Both the position numbers and the translations under genes were made by a program. Shown in pieces: positions 15,786 through 24,236 of a DNA stretch of 59,942 bases. The notes under the pieces were generated by a model that searched no databases, had not been told where the DNA came from, and worked only from the letters and a program-made list of their open reading frames with translations. Source of the DNA: Lachnospiraceae bacterium UBA4364 (GTDB taxonomy: Bacteria > Bacillota > Clostridia > Lachnospirales > Lachnospiraceae); the NCBI GenBank assembly GCA_002393955.1, contig DGSK01000033.1, positions 1 to 59,942 of the forward strand, given 5' to 3'. How positions within the stretch are numbered: the first letter of the stretch is position 1; every line of letters starts with the position of its first letter.

Positions 15786-17081
15786 TTACTCAACCAGCTT
15801 AAGCCTTGTCTTTTCATACTCCCATTCGGAAGACACTTTCTTTATGTCTGCACCCAGATCCCTGAGTTTCGCATCAAAATCTTCATAGCCACGCTCAACA
15901 TAACTGATATCATCAATAACAGTCTCACCCTCTGCTGCCAGTCCTGCCAGTACCAGCGCTGCTCCGGCTCTCAGGTCAGGAGCCACTATGCCCGCACCTG
16001 TATACTTGGAAACACCGGTAATGAGCGCCATATTATTTTCAACCTTTATAGATGCACCCATACGCACCAGTTCATCCACATATTTGAAACGATTATCAAA
16101 TATGCCTTCAGTAACGATACTTATACCCTGTGCAAGTCCCAGCGCAACAGTTATCTGAGGCTGCATATCTGTCGGGAAACCGGGATACGGGAGGGTACGC
16201 ACCTGCGTCGATGAAAGCGGATCATAACAGGTCACCTGCACCGCATCATCATATTCCATTATCTGACAGCCTATCTCAGTAAGCTTGGCCGTTATACATT
16301 CCAAATGCTTAGGGATAACATTCCTGACTACCAGATCACCGTGACTTGATGCAACGGCTGCCATATATGTACCGGCCTCTATCTGGTCTGGTATGATCGC
16401 ATAATCTGTGCCGTGAAGCCTCTCCACGCCACGGATACGGATAACATCAGTTCCGGCGCCGCGGATATTTGCACCCATGCTGTTTAAGAAGTTTGCAATA
16501 TCAACCACATGAGGTTCCTTTGCGGCGTTCTCTATAATGGTACGCCCCGATGCAAGTGAGGCCGCCATCATAACATTAATGGTTGCGCCTACGGAAACTT
16601 TATCAAAGAATATATGTGCACCGCGAAGCTCCTTAGCTTCTGCGGAAAAACATCCATGTGCGATATTTACCTTGGCACCGAGAGCCCTGAAGCCCTTGAT
16701 ATGCTGGTCTATGCCACGGACACCTATATTACATCCCCCGGGGAGAGGAACCTCTGCCCTCTTATCCCTGCCTAAAAGCGCACCCACAAAATAGTATGAT
16801 GCTCTTATTTTCTTCATATATTCATCATCAATGAAAGTACTGTTGAGCTTTGAACTGTCAATGATGACTGTATGTCTGTCCTCGTGATCTACCTTTACGC
16901 CTATGCCCTGCTCTGCTTTCAGCAGTATCTTAGTATCGGTAACATCAGGAATATTCTCTATTCTTACAGGGTCTGAAGTCATGATGGCCGCGGCGATTAT
17001 TCCCAGCGCAGCATTCTTGGCTCCTCCGATGGTAACTTCTCCTACCAGCGGATTACCTCCCCTGATCACGTATTTTTCCAT
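15786..17081 (-). CDS. murA: UDP-N-acetylglucosamine 1-carboxyvinyltransferase
   Basis: First committed step of peptidoglycan synthesis: transfers enolpyruvate from PEP to UDP-GlcNAc. The 431-residue length is typical. It opens with IRGGNPLVGEVTIGGAKNAAL (Lys/Asn active-site pair) and has PLPGGCNIGVRGIDQHI, whose Cys is the fosfomycin-sensitive catalytic residue. YPGFPTDMQPQ, FDNRFKYVDEL and DLRAGAALVLAG follow. The ATG at 17081 has GGAGA five bases upstream and a near-consensus promoter 60-90 bases further up. It is monocistronic as far as can be seen, convergent with the HD-GYP gene. Confidence 0.96.
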   Translation of the reverse strand: MEKYVIRGGNPLVGEVTIGGAKNAALGIIAAAIMTSDPVRIENIPDVTDTKILLKAEQGIGVKVDHEDRHTVIIDSSKLNSTFIDDEYMKKIRASYYFVGALLGRDKRAEVPLPGGCNIGVRGIDQHIKGFRALGAKVNIAHGCFSAEAKELRGAHIFFDKVSVGATINVMMAASLASGRTIIENAAKEPHVVDIANFLNSMGANIRGAGTDVIRIRGVERLHGTDYAIIPDQIEAGTYMAAVASSHGDLVVRNVIPKHLECITAKLTEIGCQIMEYDDAVQVTCYDPLSSTQVRTLPYPGFPTDMQPQITVALGLAQGISIVTEGIFDNRFKYVDELVRMGASIKVENNMALITGVSKYTGAGIVAPDLRAGAALVLAGLAAEGETVIDDISYVERGYEDFDAKLRDLGADIKKVSSEWEYEKTRLKLVE

Positions 17082-17139
17082 AAAACATCTCCATTATCAC
17101 ACAGGGCATAATCCACCCTATGCTCATAATCCGTGGGGA

Positions 17140-17168
17140 ATTATATCGTAAAAAATCTCCTTTGTCAA
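17140..17168 (-). promoter_or_regulatory. Near-consensus sigma-A promoter for murA
   Basis: Minus strand TTGACA (17163-17168), 17-base spacer, TATAAT (17140-17145), a perfect match to the housekeeping consensus. The leader of about 55 bases contains a small CATAGGG/CCCTGTG inverted repeat before the ribosome binding site. Confidence 0.78.
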
Positions 17169-17235
17169 AGAGGCGACATAACATCCGGCGGTGTAAACCA
17201 TTTTTCAGGTCCCGATCAGCCGTCAAAACAGCCTC

Positions 17236-17805
17236 TTAAAACCTCCTGCTGTTCCTTTCATAAGAAATTATGATCGACACCCTGGCAAAGGTTCCGGAAC
17301 GGTTTTCTATAGTGTAGTCCCTGCCTCCGGCTATCCTTATCTCGTCTCCGGCACTTACGGTATAAACTTCATTGCCCGCCCGGAAAAGAAGCTCCCCCTC
17401 TATAACAGTCAGATAGCGCACCGTATCCTCTTCATCGGTAATATCCTTCATGCTGCCGCCGGGATAGATTTCTGCCTGATAAAGCTCGAAAGAGCGCCTG
17501 CTGTCATAGCCGAAGATCTGCCGTATCCTGTACTTCCCTTCCTTCTTCATATATATGTCTGTACGGTCGGGATCGATAACCATTATGTCTTCTTCACGGC
17601 TGTACAGGAGCTCGTCAAAGCTTATCCTGAGTCCCTCGGCGATCTTTTCCATGGTAGCAACCGTAGGATTAGACTCGCCCCTCTCGATCTGCCCCAGCAT
17701 GCTCTTGCTGACACCGGTGCGCACAGCAAGAGCATCCAGGCTCAGGTTCCTGGACTTACGGATCTTTTTTAAATTTTCCGAGATCCTTCTGTCGATCTTG
17801 CTCAT
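17236..17805 (-). CDS. XRE-family transcriptional regulator with C-terminal cupin
   Basis: 189 residues from the ATG at 17805 (MSKIDRRIS). The N-terminal helix-turn-helix (about residues 8-65) reads NLKKIRKSRNLSLDALAVRTGVSKSML and QIERGESNPTVATMEKIAEG. The C-terminal part (about 105-185) is a small cupin with LYQAEIYPGGSMKD and VIEGELLFRAGNEVYTVSAGDEIR, probably an effector-binding barrel. This two-domain class usually controls neighbouring metabolic or stress genes in response to a small ligand. Here it is upstream of murA on the same strand, but murA has its own promoter, so a link to cell-wall control is only positional. The target is unknown. Confidence 0.88.
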   Translation of the reverse strand: MSKIDRRISENLKKIRKSRNLSLDALAVRTGVSKSMLGQIERGESNPTVATMEKIAEGLRISFDELLYSREEDIMVIDPDRTDIYMKKEGKYRIRQIFGYDSRRSFELYQAEIYPGGSMKDITDEEDTVRYLTVIEGELLFRAGNEVYTVSAGDEIRIAGGRDYTIENRSGTFARVSIIISYERNSRRF

Positions 17806-17899
17806 GTAACCGGTCCCTAACCGCAAAATAATCGCAGCAATGAGGATTATCCGCAGATCAATCCCCCCATGCTGCGATCATCAATTGAAAACACCATTA

Positions 17900-19897
17900 T
17901 CAAATGATACCGAATATATGCAGTACCAGCACTGTCAGATCAATAAGCGTCAGTATAAGCGTAAACAGTGCTATACCCTTTACTCCGCCTACGATCTTCT
18001 TTAAATCTTTTTTCAGCAGGTCTGAGGAATCAGACTGCTTTTCACTCTTTTCATTAAGTATTGCCTGCACATTGCGGTAAACTTTCACGCTTTCCTTGTG
18101 CATAAATTCCTCATTAAGTTTAAATCTTTCTTCGAGTTTAGCGGAGATTTCCTCTTCTTCAGGTTCTTTTTCTTCTTCCTTTTCCTCCTGAAGCTTCTCG
18201 ATGGCAGCATCAAGGGATTCTATTGAAGAATTAAGCCTGTCGCTGACCAGATCAAGGGTTTCAAGCGCAGTCTTTAGCCTGGCCTGCTGTGCATTGTTCT
18301 GATCAAACTGCCCCTGCTCCATTATATTCTGCTGATTCCTGATATCGGCTATGGCATTGCGGCTTGCATTAAGCGCATCATAAATATCCGTCATAGCCTG
18401 CTTCATTTCACTGTTGCCGGAGGTAATGACAGCCAGAACATCCTGTGCCTGTGAATTTGACTGGGAAAGATTTCCCAACGACTCCTGAAGCCTTGCATCG
18501 GAATCCTTTAATTCAGTCAAAACACCTTTTATCTGTGCATTTGAAGCTGTAAGCTGGCCTAAGGCCTCCTGCACCTTTCCATCGGACTCGGCAATCTGTC
18601 CAAGTGTTTCCTGAAGTTTTGTGTCTGACTCACTGTCCTGAGTAAGAACCTCCTGAAGCTTGGAATTAGACTCAGTTAACTGCCCTATCGCGCCCTGGAT
18701 CTGTGTATTTGACTCCGCAATCTGACCAAGAGTCTCCTGGATTCTTGCATCTGATTCAGCCATTTGTCCAAGGGTTTCCTGCAGCTTCGCATCTGACTCC
18801 GTAATCTGACCGAGAGTCTCCTGCACCTTTTCTCCGGACTCCGCAAGCTGATCCACAGAGGTCTGCAGTCTGCTGCCAGATTCGGCCAAATCCGAAATCT
18901 CACGCGACACGGAATCGGTATCCGGGCCTCTGTTTATATCATCAATAGCAGACTTTAATGCCACTGACATCGCAGTCAGGGCGTCCTCCGTATTAGTCTG
19001 TGTCTGCTGAATAGAGAATATGCCGTCTCTGATACCCGAAAGCTCCTCCAGAACAGGATCTGCTTCCGGTTCCTGTGCGCCCTCAGCGTTAGACATTTCC
19101 GTCACCGCTTCAGCTTCTGCTTTCTCCGCCGCTGCCTTTTCGGCTGCAGCCTTTTCATCAGCAGAATTGACTATCACGCTTATCTGTTCAAGTATAAGCT
19201 CATTGGAAGCCTTTATCTCTTCAATCGCCTCATTTATATCAGAAGATGAGGCTTTCACCTCGTCGATACCGATAGCCAGTTCATTTTTGGCAGCTTTCAG
19301 ATCATTTATTCCTTCAACGATGGCATCATTTGTCACCATGATCTCATCAGTGGCAAACATATCATCATCCTTGGAAAAAGCCCCATCCTGTATGTCATTG
19401 CGGAGTGCTGCTATCGACTCTTTAACTGCCTGTATATCCTCACGGATGCCGTCTGTGGCAGTACGCACATCCTGGGCAGAACTCTGTACAGCCACGGAAG
19501 ACTGCTTAAGCTCTTCTGCCGGCTGCTCTATGGCATTGCGCAGGGACTCTGAAAGAGTCTGCACCATAGTCTCATCCATATTGCCCACTGCGGCACCCAC
19601 TGCCTTTGATACAGCCTCAGACATCTCCCTGGAAACCGCCTCGGTGTCAACGCCCCCTGCCGCAGCCTCCAGTTTGAGAGTCTTTACCTTCTCCATACTC
19701 TCATCAACAAGGGCATACATTTTCTCGGTCAGTTCCGTATTGCGGTAGTTTAACTTCCGCATCTCCTGAAGAACAGCCTCGTATGCGCCAACCTGTTCTT
19801 CAAGGTTGTGCATCTGCGTCTGCTCTGCCTGTGAATTGGCACGGATCATATCCTGTGCATTGTACCGCTCCGCAAGCTTGTCCATAAAATTATCCAT
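17900..19897 (-). CDS. Tail-anchored coiled-coil protein with tandem 14-residue repeats
   Basis: 665 residues, almost all predicted helix or coiled coil, with no signal peptide. It contains a region rich in Ala/Lys/Glu (EKAAAEKAAAEKAEAEA, about 248-265) and twelve tandem 14-residue units (residues 339-506) of the form ESDxKLQETLGQxA. A Glu/Lys stretch (KLQEEKEEEKEPEEEE) and a single C-terminal hydrophobic segment (about 643-664, IALFTLILTLIDLTVLVLHIF) follow directly after KKDLKKIVGGVKG. Basic residues before the segment and its place at the extreme C-terminus predict a cytoplasmic rod attached to the membrane by its tail. It follows the DUF4230 gene by 84 bases and is probably co-transcribed. 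No family recognised; it resembles MCP-like or filament-like rods only in low complexity. Confidence 0.85.
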   Translation of the reverse strand: MDNFMDKLAERYNAQDMIRANSQAEQTQMHNLEEQVGAYEAVLQEMRKLNYRNTELTEKMYALVDESMEKVKTLKLEAAAGGVDTEAVSREMSEAVSKAVGAAVGNMDETMVQTLSESLRNAIEQPAEELKQSSVAVQSSAQDVRTATDGIREDIQAVKESIAALRNDIQDGAFSKDDDMFATDEIMVTNDAIVEGINDLKAAKNELAIGIDEVKASSSDINEAIEEIKASNELILEQISVIVNSADEKAAAEKAAAEKAEAEAVTEMSNAEGAQEPEADPVLEELSGIRDGIFSIQQTQTNTEDALTAMSVALKSAIDDINRGPDTDSVSREISDLAESGSRLQTSVDQLAESGEKVQETLGQITESDAKLQETLGQMAESDARIQETLGQIAESNTQIQGAIGQLTESNSKLQEVLTQDSESDTKLQETLGQIAESDGKVQEALGQLTASNAQIKGVLTELKDSDARLQESLGNLSQSNSQAQDVLAVITSGNSEMKQAMTDIYDALNASRNAIADIRNQQNIMEQGQFDQNNAQQARLKTALETLDLVSDRLNSSIESLDAAIEKLQEEKEEEKEPEEEEISAKLEERFKLNEEFMHKESVKVYRNVQAILNEKSEKQSDSSDLLKKDLKKIVGGVKGIALFTLILTLIDLTVLVLHIFGII
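18380..18883 (-). repeat. Twelve tandem 42-bp units encoding 14-residue coiled-coil repeats
   Basis: Codons 339-506 of the coiled-coil gene divide into twelve consecutive 14-residue units. Most begin ESD, ESN or ESG and contain LQETLGQ at the same offset. Two heptads per unit suit a continuous coiled coil. Central units are most alike and the edges diverge, as expected for internal tandem duplication. Confidence 0.85.
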
Positions 19898-19981
19898 GTC
19901 TGACCTCCATGTGTTATTCTTGTTTTACGCATATACTCATGAATCCGATCATCTGCCGTCTGCAGGTGATAATGTCTTCAA

Positions 19982-20692
19982 TCAGTGTACATTAACTATA
20001 TAGCCTTCCGGGAGTATAGTCTCAAAAAGCTTCTTTATAAAATCCTCTGCCCTGTCATGAGCATCCAGAAGAAGTCCCTGCTCCACATATTTCTTTTCCA
20101 TTATCTCTTTCTGGTCTCCTTCAAACTGAGCAAAATCCCCTACGGAAACAGGATTGAAAATGCTGGACTTCTCATCAAGTACGCGGACTGAATCAGGATC
20201 TATCTCATGGCTTAAGATCTCTGCCTCCGGCAGTGTCACATCCACGATATTGTCCTCAACCGTTATCACCACATCTTCCATATCCACGCCGGCCTTGATC
20301 TCACCGTCGTAGGTTATGACAAACTTGCTCTCCGTGAGAGGTATCTGCCAGCCCTGTATCTCCTTGGCATCCGAAAAGCTTGCCGCATTGCTGTACTGAG
20401 TAGACAGCACCGCCAGTTCGCTGATATTTGTCAGTTCATCCTGCAGGACCTTGATATCCAGCTCCTGCTTATCCTCCACTTCCGGGATTTCGTCCATAAG
20501 CATCTCGGTCGGGCTCTTCAGATTTTTAATAAATCCGACAACAAGCACTACTCCTGCCGTGAGTATGATGCCCACTCCCAGTCCTATTCCCAATGCCATT
20601 CCGGCACCGAAGGGCAGCGTCGAACCCTTGCGGCTGTCCGAACTCTCCATACCCTCAGGCCTGTTACCTTTTTTTTCTTCTATCTCGCCCAT
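19982..20692 (-). CDS. DUF4230 family membrane-anchored protein
   Basis: About 236 residues from the ATG at 20692, which has AAAGGA upstream. A polar N-terminus precedes one transmembrane segment (GMALGIGLGVGIILTAGVVLVVGFI, about residues 30-55). The outer domain carries IQGWQIPLTESKFVITYDGEIKAGVDMEDV and VDVTLPEAEILSHEIDPDSV, the strand pattern I associate with DUF4230, and ends ILPEGYIVNVH. Family members are uncharacterised membrane proteins. Its conserved partner position upstream of a large tail-anchored coiled-coil gene suggests the two form one membrane assembly, but that is inference from gene order alone. Confidence 0.8.
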   Translation of the reverse strand: MGEIEEKKGNRPEGMESSDSRKGSTLPFGAGMALGIGLGVGIILTAGVVLVVGFIKNLKSPTEMLMDEIPEVEDKQELDIKVLQDELTNISELAVLSTQYSNAASFSDAKEIQGWQIPLTESKFVITYDGEIKAGVDMEDVVITVEDNIVDVTLPEAEILSHEIDPDSVRVLDEKSSIFNPVSVGDFAQFEGDQKEIMEKKYVEQGLLLDAHDRAEDFIKKLFETILPEGYIVNVH

Positions 20693-20799
20693 ATTACACC
20701 ATATCCTTTGACAGATACTTACGTTACACAATATTTAATTTTATCATAAGATCAGGGAAATTAGTTGAAAATTAGATGAAAAAAGAAGAAAAATCATAC

Positions 20800-20831
20800 A
20801 AAAAACCGCATCCCCAAATACGAGGATGCGG
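20800..20831 (-). terminator. Rho-independent terminator after ileS
   Basis: On the minus strand an eight-pair G+C-rich stem (CCGCATCC/GGATGCGG) with a short loop is followed by TTTTTTG, about 30 bases past the ileS stop. This is a textbook terminator. Confidence 0.88.
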
Positions 20832-20860
20832 CCGTAAAGATTACATGATATCAGCTCACT

Positions 20861-23800
20861 TCAGACCTTCTTCACGGAAATCGTAAGCTTCTCGCCATTG
20901 ATATCCCATTCCTTTGCATTATCGAAAGTCTCGCCGAACTTAAACTCATTAGCAAGAACCTTGCCGGAGATCATATCGGAATTCTTCTTTATGATATCCT
21001 GCAGCTTGTCATTGCCGGTAAATGCAGCCTCTATACGGTCCATTACCTCGAAGCCGGAATCCTTTCTCATGGTCTGGAGCTTGGAGATCACTTCATATAC
21101 AAAACCTTCCTCGATAAGCTCTTCGGAAAGATTTGTATTCATTACAACGGTCACCGGTCCGTCTGCTTCTGCGGCATAGCCGTCCTTCTGGCTCATGCTG
21201 ATCAGCAGGTCTTCCAGAGCGAGGGAGATCTCGTTTCCGTCGACATCAAAGGTGATGGCGCCCTTATCTTTGAGCTCTGCCATTGCGGCATTTCCGTCAA
21301 GACCTGCAAGGTGCTGCTGTATGCCCTTAAGGAACTTGCCGTACTTAGGACCTACGGTCTTAAGCTGGGGCTTAAAGGTATAAGAAGTAAACTCACTTAC
21401 ATCATCGGCAAACCTTACGTTCTTAACATTCAGCTCTTCCCTGATTATAGCAGTATAGAACTCGTCGGGTACAACCGGAGTCTTTACTATCATTTCACCG
21501 ATAGGCTGGCGGTTCTTGATATTTGCACTGTTTCTTGCGGCACGGCCGATGGTAACGATCTTGAGGACAGCTTCCATGTTTTCCTCAAGTTTCTTATCGA
21601 TCATTGCTTTATTTACTTTCGGGAAGTCACAAAGATGAATGGATTCCTTTGCAGACTTATCCACACTGCGTACAAGGTTCTGATAAATCTCCTCAGTCAT
21701 GAAGGGGATCATGGGTGCTGCTGCCTTGGACAGCTCAACCAGCGCGGTATAAAGAGTCATGTAAGCATTTATCTTGTCCTGCTCCATTCCCTTTGCCCAG
21801 AAACGCTCACGGCAGCGGCGCACATACCAGTTACTCATTTCATCCGTGAAATCCTGCAGTGCCCTTGCAGCCTCAGGTATCCTGTAGTTGTTAAGGTTAT
21901 CATCCACTTCACCGATCACGGTATTAAGCTTAGACAACAGCCACTTATCCATTACGGAAAGCTTGTCATAATCCAGGCTGTACTTTGTCACATCGAACTC
22001 ATCGATGTTTGCGTAGAGTACCCAGAACGCATATGTATTCCAGAGCGTTCCCATGAACTTTCTCTGACCTTCCTGAACAGCCTTGCCATGGAAGCGGTTA
22101 GGCAGCCAGGGTGCGGAGTTGATGTAGAAATACCACCTGATGGCATCTGCTCCGTACTTTGAAAGCGCATCAAAAGGATCAACGGCATTACCCTTGCTCT
22201 TGCTCATCTTTTCGCCGTTTTCATCAAGCACAAGTCCCAGCACGATAACATTCTCGTAAGGTGACTTGTTGAAGAGAAGGGTACTCTCAGCCATAAGTGA
22301 GTAGAACCATCCTCTGGTCTGGTCCACAGCCTCGGATATGAACTGTGCCGGGAACTGCTTCTCGAAAAGCTCCTTATTCTCAAAAGGATAATGGTGCTGT
22401 GCGAAGGGCATTGCACCTGAATCAAACCAGCAGTCGATAACCTCCGGTACCCTCTTCATTGCCTTGCCGCACTTAGGACACTTGCACTCGATCTCGTCGA
22501 TGTAAGGTCTGTGAAGCTCAACCGTCTGCGCCTTGGGATCTCCGGAGAGTTCCTCAAGCTGCTTGCGGGAACCTATTGCCTCCTGATGCCCGCACTCTGA
22601 GCACTCCCAGATATTGAGGGGTGTACCCCAGTAACGGTTTCTGGAAATACCCCAGTCCTGAATATTTTCAAGCCAGTTGCCAAAACGGCCTTCACCTATG
22701 CTTGCGGGGATCCAGTTAACAGTCTTGTTGTTTGCAACCAGGTCATCCCTTACTGCTGTCATCTTGATAAACCAAGACTCTCTTGCATAGTAAAGAAGAG
22801 GAGTCGAGCATCTCCAGCAGTGAGGATAATCATGCTCAACCTTAGGTGCAGAGAAAAGGATATTTCTCGAGTCAAGCTCTTTTAATACCTCTGGATCGCA
22901 ATTTATAGCGCCGCCGTCTATCTCGTGCTGGGTGGGCTTGCAGCGCATACCAGCAAAAGGTGTCTCAGGCTTCATGACGCCGTGCTCATCCACCATCTGT
23001 ACAAAAGGCGCATCGTATTTACGTCCTACTCTCGCATCGTCTTCACCGAATGCCGGAGCAATATGTACGATACCGGTACCGTCAGACATTGTTACATAAT
23101 CATCGCAGTATACAAAGAATGCCTTTTTCTTCTGCTTATCCGCTGCGTCCTTTGCGCACTGGTAAAGAGGCTCGTACTCTTTGTACTCAAGTTCTTTTCC
23201 TTTGTATGTTTCAAGCACTTCATAAGCGGGAGTGCCTTCGGGACGCTCTATGGATCCAAGGACACTGTCAAGCAGCGCCTCAGCAAGAATGTATGTGAAT
23301 CCGTCTGCTGCCTTTACCCTTACATAAGTCTCTTCGGGATTTACACAGAGAGCGATATTGGATGCCAGTGTCCAGGGAGTGGTTGTCCATGCGAGGAAAT
23401 ATGCATCTTCACCCACTATCTTGAATCTTACAATGGCAGTTCTTTCCTTTAAGGTCTTATATCCCTGTGCCACCTCATGGGATGAAAGAGGGGTTCCGCA
23501 GCGCGGGCAGTAGGGAACGATCTTAAAGCCCTTGTAAAGAAGTCCCTTATCCCATATTTCCTTTAAGGCCCACCACTCGGACTCAATATAATCATCATGG
23601 TATGTTACATAAGGATCATCCATATCGGCCCAGAATCCAACTGTGCCTGAGAAATCTTCCCACATGCCTTTATACTTCCATACGGACTCCTTACACTTGC
23701 CGATAAAAGGATCGAGACCGTAGCTTTCGATCTGCTCCTTGCCATCGATACCCAGGAGCTTTTCAACCTCAAGCTCAACAGGAAGTCCGTGGGTATCCCA

Positions 23801-24055
23801 GCCCGCCTTACGGGGAACCATATTTCCCTTCATGGTGCGGTATCTGGGGATCATATCCTTAATGACTCTGGTAAGCACGTGTCCTATGTGAGGCTTTCCG
23901 TTAGCGGTAGGCGGTCCGTCATAGAATGTATATGTAGGGCAGCCCTCCCTCTGCTCAATACTCTTCTCGAAGATCCTGTTATCTTTCCAGAACTTCTCGA
24001 CTTCTTTTTCACGCTCCACAAAATTAAGATCTGCGGACACTTTGCTGTACAACAT
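20861..24055 (-). CDS. ileS: Isoleucyl-tRNA synthetase
   Basis: Class I synthetase of 1064 residues, the long form with a C-terminal extension. It contains the HIGH-type motif GKPHIGHVL near residue 55, the editing domain (AWTTTPWTLASN), CWRCSTPLLYYARESWF and the KMSKS loop in GEKMSKSKGNAVDPFD. The anticodon-binding helical region shows NWYVRRCRERFW. The ATG at 24055 has AAAGGAGG nine bases upstream. It has its own promoter and a leader of about 105 bases, ending in hairpins that could regulate expression. A strong terminator follows, so it is monocistronic. Confidence 0.97.
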   Translation of the reverse strand: MLYSKVSADLNFVEREKEVEKFWKDNRIFEKSIEQREGCPTYTFYDGPPTANGKPHIGHVLTRVIKDMIPRYRTMKGNMVPRKAGWDTHGLPVELEVEKLLGIDGKEQIESYGLDPFIGKCKESVWKYKGMWEDFSGTVGFWADMDDPYVTYHDDYIESEWWALKEIWDKGLLYKGFKIVPYCPRCGTPLSSHEVAQGYKTLKERTAIVRFKIVGEDAYFLAWTTTPWTLASNIALCVNPEETYVRVKAADGFTYILAEALLDSVLGSIERPEGTPAYEVLETYKGKELEYKEYEPLYQCAKDAADKQKKKAFFVYCDDYVTMSDGTGIVHIAPAFGEDDARVGRKYDAPFVQMVDEHGVMKPETPFAGMRCKPTQHEIDGGAINCDPEVLKELDSRNILFSAPKVEHDYPHCWRCSTPLLYYARESWFIKMTAVRDDLVANNKTVNWIPASIGEGRFGNWLENIQDWGISRNRYWGTPLNIWECSECGHQEAIGSRKQLEELSGDPKAQTVELHRPYIDEIECKCPKCGKAMKRVPEVIDCWFDSGAMPFAQHHYPFENKELFEKQFPAQFISEAVDQTRGWFYSLMAESTLLFNKSPYENVIVLGLVLDENGEKMSKSKGNAVDPFDALSKYGADAIRWYFYINSAPWLPNRFHGKAVQEGQRKFMGTLWNTYAFWVLYANIDEFDVTKYSLDYDKLSVMDKWLLSKLNTVIGEVDDNLNNYRIPEAARALQDFTDEMSNWYVRRCRERFWAKGMEQDKINAYMTLYTALVELSKAAAPMIPFMTEEIYQNLVRSVDKSAKESIHLCDFPKVNKAMIDKKLEENMEAVLKIVTIGRAARNSANIKNRQPIGEMIVKTPVVPDEFYTAIIREELNVKNVRFADDVSEFTSYTFKPQLKTVGPKYGKFLKGIQQHLAGLDGNAAMAELKDKGAITFDVDGNEISLALEDLLISMSQKDGYAAEADGPVTVVMNTNLSEELIEEGFVYEVISKLQTMRKDSGFEVMDRIEAAFTGNDKLQDIIKKNSDMISGKVLANEFKFGETFDNAKEWDINGEKLTISVKKV

Positions 24056-24166
24056 CTTTTATTCCTCCTTTGTCTCCGTCCTTTTCTCGTCGGGACGGGA
24101 TTACCACGGTAACAACATTACCGCAAAAATTTAAAAGCGCCCATGCGGCATCTATGTCGCACGAAC
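24056..24166 (-). promoter_or_regulatory. Structured ileS leader, possibly a degenerate or minimal T-box
   Basis: Between the probable start site (about 24166) and ileS, the minus strand forms a short stem (AGCG...CGCT, roughly 24136-24170). A CGGTAA-TTACCG hairpin follows (24107-24123), then a six-pair CCGTCC/GGACGG hairpin (24076-24098) just before the ribosome binding site. The run GTTGTTACCGTGG...CCCGTCCC resembles the T-box core GGTGGTACCGCG...CGTCCC but differs at the bases that should pair with the tRNA CCA end, and no full-length Stem I fits. No U-tract follows the last hairpin. Confidence 0.38.
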
Positions 24167-24172
24167 GCTAAT

Positions 24173-24201
24173 ATTTTACACTACAAGCCTTCATATCTCA
24201 A
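24173..24201 (-). promoter_or_regulatory. Promoter of ileS
   Basis: Minus strand TTGAGA (24196-24201), 17-base spacer, TAAAAT (24173-24178). It lies about 120 bases upstream of the ileS ATG and immediately after the end of the aminotransferase gene. Confidence 0.7.
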
Positions 24202-24236
24202 TAAAAAATTATAACTGTCCGGTGCGGGTATGTTCA

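Noticed and set aside
24056..24166. A canonical T-box riboswitch upstream of ileS
   Set aside because: The core resembles a T-box, but UGGN is altered and no Stem I of normal size is present; only a hedged degenerate element is reported.
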